The notes under the pieces are model-generated. The model had not been told where the DNA came from. It saw only the letters and a program-made list of their open reading frames with translations, and searched no databases. A program made the translations under genes and the position numbers. This document shows, piece by piece, positions 6,588-9,558 of a stretch of 9,558 nt of DNA (position 1 is the stretch's first letter; each line of letters starts with the position of its first letter). Origin of the DNA: Candidatus Poseidoniaceae archaeon. Lineage in GTDB: Archaea; Thermoplasmatota; Poseidoniia; Poseidoniales; Poseidoniaceae. The stretch is taken from positions 1 through 9,558 of the forward strand of contig DUKK01000223.1 of NCBI GenBank assembly GCA_013329355.1, in the 5' to 3' direction.

Positions 6588-9251
6588 CTACTTCGCCAAC
6601 TGGCGCAGAACAGTATGTAATATTCCCCCGTTACGGTAGTATTCAACTTCAACAGGAGTATCAAGACGAACCTGAGCCTCAAATTCCACCACTGTACCAT
6701 CTGCCTTGACTGCCGTAACGGCCAGCATTTGCAAGGGCTCAACGTCATCAGTAATTGGGATGGTGTAGGTTTCGTTCCCAGTAAGGCCAAGCGACGCATG
6801 AGACTCACCTGGCTTGAAAGTCAGAGGTAATACACCCATTCCGACTAGGTTGGACCGATGAATCCGCTCAAAAGAAGTGGCAATCACGGCCTTAACACCG
6901 AGTAGGTAAGTCCCCTTTGCCGCCCAATCTCGTGAGGAACCAGTGCCATACTGTGAACCAGCTAAGACTACTTTTGGTCCGTCGTATGCATTAGCTGCAT
7001 CATAAACTGGAACCACTTCGCCAGATTGAGGGTGTTTAGCGTATCCACCTTCAGTCCCCGGCGCCATTTGATTTCTGATTCTGACATTGGCAAATGTGCC
7101 TCGCATCATGATTTCGTGATTACCACGGCGGCTACCAAAAGAGTTGAAATCGCGTTGCTCGACCCCACGCTCGACCAACCACTGGCCTGCTGGCCCGGTT
7201 CTTGGGAAGGAACCGGCAGGTGAGATATGATCTGTGGTTATCGAATCGCCTAGCTTGAGCAGAACCTTGGCTTCCTCAATGGAGGATATTGGCTCGGGTT
7301 GGGAACTCAAGCCAGAGAAGAATGAAGGCAATCTGATGTAAGTCGAGTTTTCTTCCCACTGATATAGGGGGCTAGTTTCTGCGGGGATTGAGTCCCAGCG
7401 TGGTTCATTCATTGCGTCTGCATAGCGCTGCCTGAACATATCTGGGGTGATTGCTGATAGTGCGTGGGCTAATTCTTCATCACTAGGCCACACATCAGAC
7501 AACATAACTGGCTCTCCTTCGCTTGAGTAACCCAGCGGCTCGGTGTGCAAATTAACTTCCAAATTACCGGCGATTGCATAGGCTACCACCAACGGTGGAC
7601 TAGCAAGGTATGATGCTTTGACTTTGCTGTGAACCCTGCCTTCGAAGTTTCGATTACCCGATATTACCGAACCCACTATCAGATTAGATTGTTCAACAGC
7701 AGCATCAATTTCTGTTGCCAGTGGGCCTGAGTTTCCGATGCAGGTCGTGCAACCATAGCCAACAACATTGAAACCCATCGCATTCAGGTCCTCTTGCAGT
7801 CCGGTAGCCTCATAATATTCAGTGACAACTCTACTCCCGGGAGCAAGTGAGGTTTTCACCCATGGTTTAACCGTCAGACCACGCTTTCTGGCATTGCGAG
7901 CCAGCAAACCGGCTGCTAACATGACACCCGGATTTGAGGTATTGGTGCAAGAAGTGATCGCCGCAATTACAACATCGCCATGATTCAGCTCGAATTTCTC
8001 CCCATTATACTCGACATTAGCACTGTTAGAAAGGTCTTTTTCGCTGAGTCCGTGACCTTGATGGCCTAATTCCGCCGTCAGAGATTCGATGAAGTGTGTC
8101 TTCATGTCAGCCAAATCCACTCGGTCTTGAGGGCGCTTGGGTCCAGCGAGCGCTGGCTGTACTGTGTTTAGGTCCAGCTCCAACAGAGCTGTGTAGGATT
8201 TTTCTGCGGCGTTGACATTATACCAGAGACCTTGAGCTTTGCAATATTCCTCTACCCCCGCAATCGCATCGTCCTCTCTACCAGTGAGTCGCATATATTC
8301 TAGGGTCCGCTCGTCAACCGGGAAGAAACCGCAGGTAGCACCATACTCTGGTGCCATGTTCGCAATTGTTGCCCGATCAGCCAAGGTTAACGCGGCCATA
8401 CCACTACCAAAGAACTCAACAAATTTTCCAACAACACCGTGTTCCCTGAGGATTTCTACTATGCGCAAAGTCATGTCAGTCGCTGTGACTCCGGGATTTA
8501 ATTTGCCAGTCAAGCGAACACCAACCACGTCTGGAGCGAGCATGTAAATCGGCTGGCCTAACATAACTGCTTCTGCCTCGATCCCGCCAACGCCCCAACC
8601 TAGAACACCCAGGCCGTTGATCATCGTTGTGTGAGAATCCGTGCCAACCAGTGTATCTGCAAGCCATACTCCATTCTCTTGCCGTGCTATGCTAGCTAAA
8701 AACTCAAGATTTACCTGATGTACTATCCCTCTAGATGGTGGTACGACTTGAAAATCTTTGAGCGACTGTTGGCCCCACTTTAGGAAAGTGTAGCGCTCCA
8801 TATTACGTTTATATTCAATATCAAGATTCATTTCAAGAGCATTTTCAAACGCTCCAGAAATATCGACCTGAACGGAGTGATCAATGACTAAATCAACCGG
8901 AACTTGGGGGTTAACTTTCTCAGCATTACCACCCATCTCAACCATTGCGTCGCGCAGTGCGGCTAAGTCGACCACTGCGGGGACACCGGTGAAATCTTGC
9001 AGAATTACCCTTGACGGACGGAATGGTATCTCGCCTCGCTCGCCGTTAGCCTGCCAACCAGCGATGTTCCGCACATCCTGTTCTGTTACCAAAAACCCGT
9101 CATTACCCCTCAAGGCGCCTTCAAGCAGGATTCTAATTGAGTAGGGTAAATGTGAGGTGTCAATCCCGTTTTCGTCGAGACCGGATATTGAATAATAGTC
9201 GCCACCAATCGACAGTTGTCGCTTCGTATTGAAGGTGTCAATGGTCGCCAT
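6588..9251 (-). CDS. acnA: Aconitate hydratase, AcnA/IRP1 type
   Basis: A cytoplasmic enzyme that interconverts citrate and isocitrate through cis-aconitate in the TCA or glyoxylate pathways, using a [4Fe-4S] cluster. The cluster ligands are visible as ITSCTNTSNP (C435) and GYGCTTCIGNSGPL (C501, C504), the same numbering I recall for E. coli AcnA. Other family marks are GTDSHTT (D205-S206-H207), DSITTDHISPAG at the linker to the swivel domain, and YGTGSSRDWAAKG (S772-S773-R774), where the active-site Ser and Arg lie in this family. The swivel domain is C-terminal, as in AcnA/IRP1 and not AcnB. At 887 residues it is full length. I chose the ATG at 9251, which begins MATIDTFNTKR; a TTG at 9281 would add ten residues unlike family N-termini. 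No frameshift or missing key residue is seen. A winged-helix protein gene follows after 38 bp. Confidence 0.98.
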   Translation of the reverse strand: MATIDTFNTKRQLSIGGDYYSISGLDENGIDTSHLPYSIRILLEGALRGNDGFLVTEQDVRNIAGWQANGERGEIPFRPSRVILQDFTGVPAVVDLAALRDAMVEMGGNAEKVNPQVPVDLVIDHSVQVDISGAFENALEMNLDIEYKRNMERYTFLKWGQQSLKDFQVVPPSRGIVHQVNLEFLASIARQENGVWLADTLVGTDSHTTMINGLGVLGWGVGGIEAEAVMLGQPIYMLAPDVVGVRLTGKLNPGVTATDMTLRIVEILREHGVVGKFVEFFGSGMAALTLADRATIANMAPEYGATCGFFPVDERTLEYMRLTGREDDAIAGVEEYCKAQGLWYNVNAAEKSYTALLELDLNTVQPALAGPKRPQDRVDLADMKTHFIESLTAELGHQGHGLSEKDLSNSANVEYNGEKFELNHGDVVIAAITSCTNTSNPGVMLAAGLLARNARKRGLTVKPWVKTSLAPGSRVVTEYYEATGLQEDLNAMGFNVVGYGCTTCIGNSGPLATEIDAAVEQSNLIVGSVISGNRNFEGRVHSKVKASYLASPPLVVAYAIAGNLEVNLHTEPLGYSSEGEPVMLSDVWPSDEELAHALSAITPDMFRQRYADAMNEPRWDSIPAETSPLYQWEENSTYIRLPSFFSGLSSQPEPISSIEEAKVLLKLGDSITTDHISPAGSFPRTGPAGQWLVERGVEQRDFNSFGSRRGNHEIMMRGTFANVRIRNQMAPGTEGGYAKHPQSGEVVPVYDAANAYDGPKVVLAGSQYGTGSSRDWAAKGTYLLGVKAVIATSFERIHRSNLVGMGVLPLTFKPGESHASLGLTGNETYTIPITDDVEPLQMLAVTAVKADGTVVEFEAQVRLDTPVEVEYYRNGGILHTVLRQLAK

Positions 9252-9275
9252 GATGTGACCGAAATCAAAGACATC

Positions 9276-9293
9276 TATCAATCAAACGCTTTG
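9276..9293 (-). promoter_or_regulatory. Possible archaeal BRE/TATA promoter of acnA
   Basis: On the minus strand the sequence reads CAAAGC, then GT, then TTGATTGATA. The AT-rich element is centred about 30 nt before the ATG at 9251, and CAAAGC is at nearly the same place as before the giant protein gene. No Shine-Dalgarno sequence precedes the ATG, so a leaderless transcript starting close to it is plausible. The element is a weak TATA match and lies only about 20 bp after the cyclophilin stop, so read-through from the upstream gene is also possible. Confidence 0.3.
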
Positions 9294-9308
9294 CTGGATG
9301 ATTTGACC

Positions 9309-9558
9309 TTACCAGAAATACCACCAAGGGATGTCTTCTCCGCCATTGGTGGTAACACTCACCAAGGTCACTGGGTTAGCCGGCCCAGTTCCACTTGAAC
9401 CCTGGCCAGTTTGAACCTCGCTAATTGAAGTAACATGTTCACAGCCATCACTAATGTCGCCAAAGACGGTATGAACTCCGTCTAGATGGTCTGGTGTGCT
9501 GTCCTCTGGGACTAAGAAGAACTGACTTCCTCCTGTGTGTGGATTCGCGGTCTTAGCC
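9309..9558 (-). CDS. Peptidyl-prolyl cis-trans isomerase, cyclophilin type (PpiB-like), C-terminal 82 residues
   Basis: Only the 3' end is in the window; the start lies beyond the right edge. Cyclophilins catalyse cis-trans isomerisation of Xaa-Pro bonds and assist folding. The visible part opens with AKTANPHTGGSQFFLVPEDS, matching the conserved loop in front of the QFF strand, with the PHS-like form typical of bacterial PpiB and not of human CypA. It continues with LDGVHTVFGDISDG, which holds the conserved His (H29 of the fragment) of the active-site face. The Trp that binds cyclosporin in CypA is replaced by His (H24). The protein ends in an acidic and aromatic tail, EDIPWWYFW, after the last strand. 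The stop is TAA at 9311-9309, and acnA starts 57 bp downstream on the same strand. Whether the protein is secreted cannot be judged without the N-terminus. Confidence 0.95.
   Translation of the reverse strand, partial: AKTANPHTGGSQFFLVPEDSTPDHLDGVHTVFGDISDGCEHVTSISEVQTGQGSSGTGPANPVTLVSVTTNGGEDIPWWYFW

Noticed and set aside
6575..6808. Minus-strand 77-codon frame at the 3' end of acnA, and likewise 8476-8667 inside acnA and plus-strand frames over it
   Set aside because: All overlap the aconitase reading frame, which is intact and fully conserved in its motifs.
9263..9286. Direct repeat TTTGATT spaced 17 bp apart before acnA
   Set aside because: Seven AT-rich bases repeated once is too little to call an operator; chance is likely.
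1..9558. CRISPR array, insertion sequence, integrase, tRNA or rRNA gene
   Set aside because: No regular direct repeats with spacers, no transposase or integrase motifs, no terminal inverted repeats and no tRNA-like cloverleaf were seen on either strand.

Overview
The window looks like part of a genome of a planktonic marine archaeon. My best guess is Marine Group II (Candidatus Poseidoniales) or a close relative in the Thermoplasmatota. This rests on three things: a very long secreted Asx/Thr-rich protein built from FG-GAP, CARDB-like and PKD-like modules; two genes with an AT-rich box centred about 30 nt before the start codon and no Shine-Dalgarno sequence, as expected for archaeal leaderless promoters; and moderate GC content. 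The assignment is an inference. AcnA and the PpiB-like cyclophilin also occur in bacteria and do not settle it.

All four genes lie on the minus strand, so transcription runs from right to left. From the right edge: the last 82 residues of a PpiB-like peptidyl-prolyl isomerase (cyclophilin); a 57-bp gap with a possible promoter; a complete AcnA-type aconitase of 887 residues; a 38-bp gap; a complete 224-residue protein of unknown function with a probable C-terminal winged-helix domain; a 118-bp gap holding a hairpin plus U-rich terminator candidate and a possible promoter; and the first 1,918 residues of a giant secreted protein that stays open to the left edge.

The giant protein fills about 60% of the window. 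In order it carries a Sec signal peptide, a seven-bladed FG-GAP (integrin-alpha-like) beta-propeller, a CARDB-like Ig domain, a jelly-roll of the type seen in M6/MAM-like proteins, two more CARDB-like domains, a second jelly-roll with an EF-hand-like insert, further Ig-like domains, a class I glutamine-amidotransferase/ThuA-like Rossmann domain without an obvious nucleophile, another Ig-like stretch, and a PKD-like domain cut by the window edge. It is probably a cell-surface or released adhesin or scaffold. No catalytic domain is visible.

Aconitase is a TCA-cycle enzyme. The short gap and good ribosome-binding site suggest the small winged-helix protein is translated from the same message. 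I see no tRNA, rRNA, CRISPR array, transposase, integrase or defence system, and no link in function between the secreted protein and the other genes beyond being neighbours.
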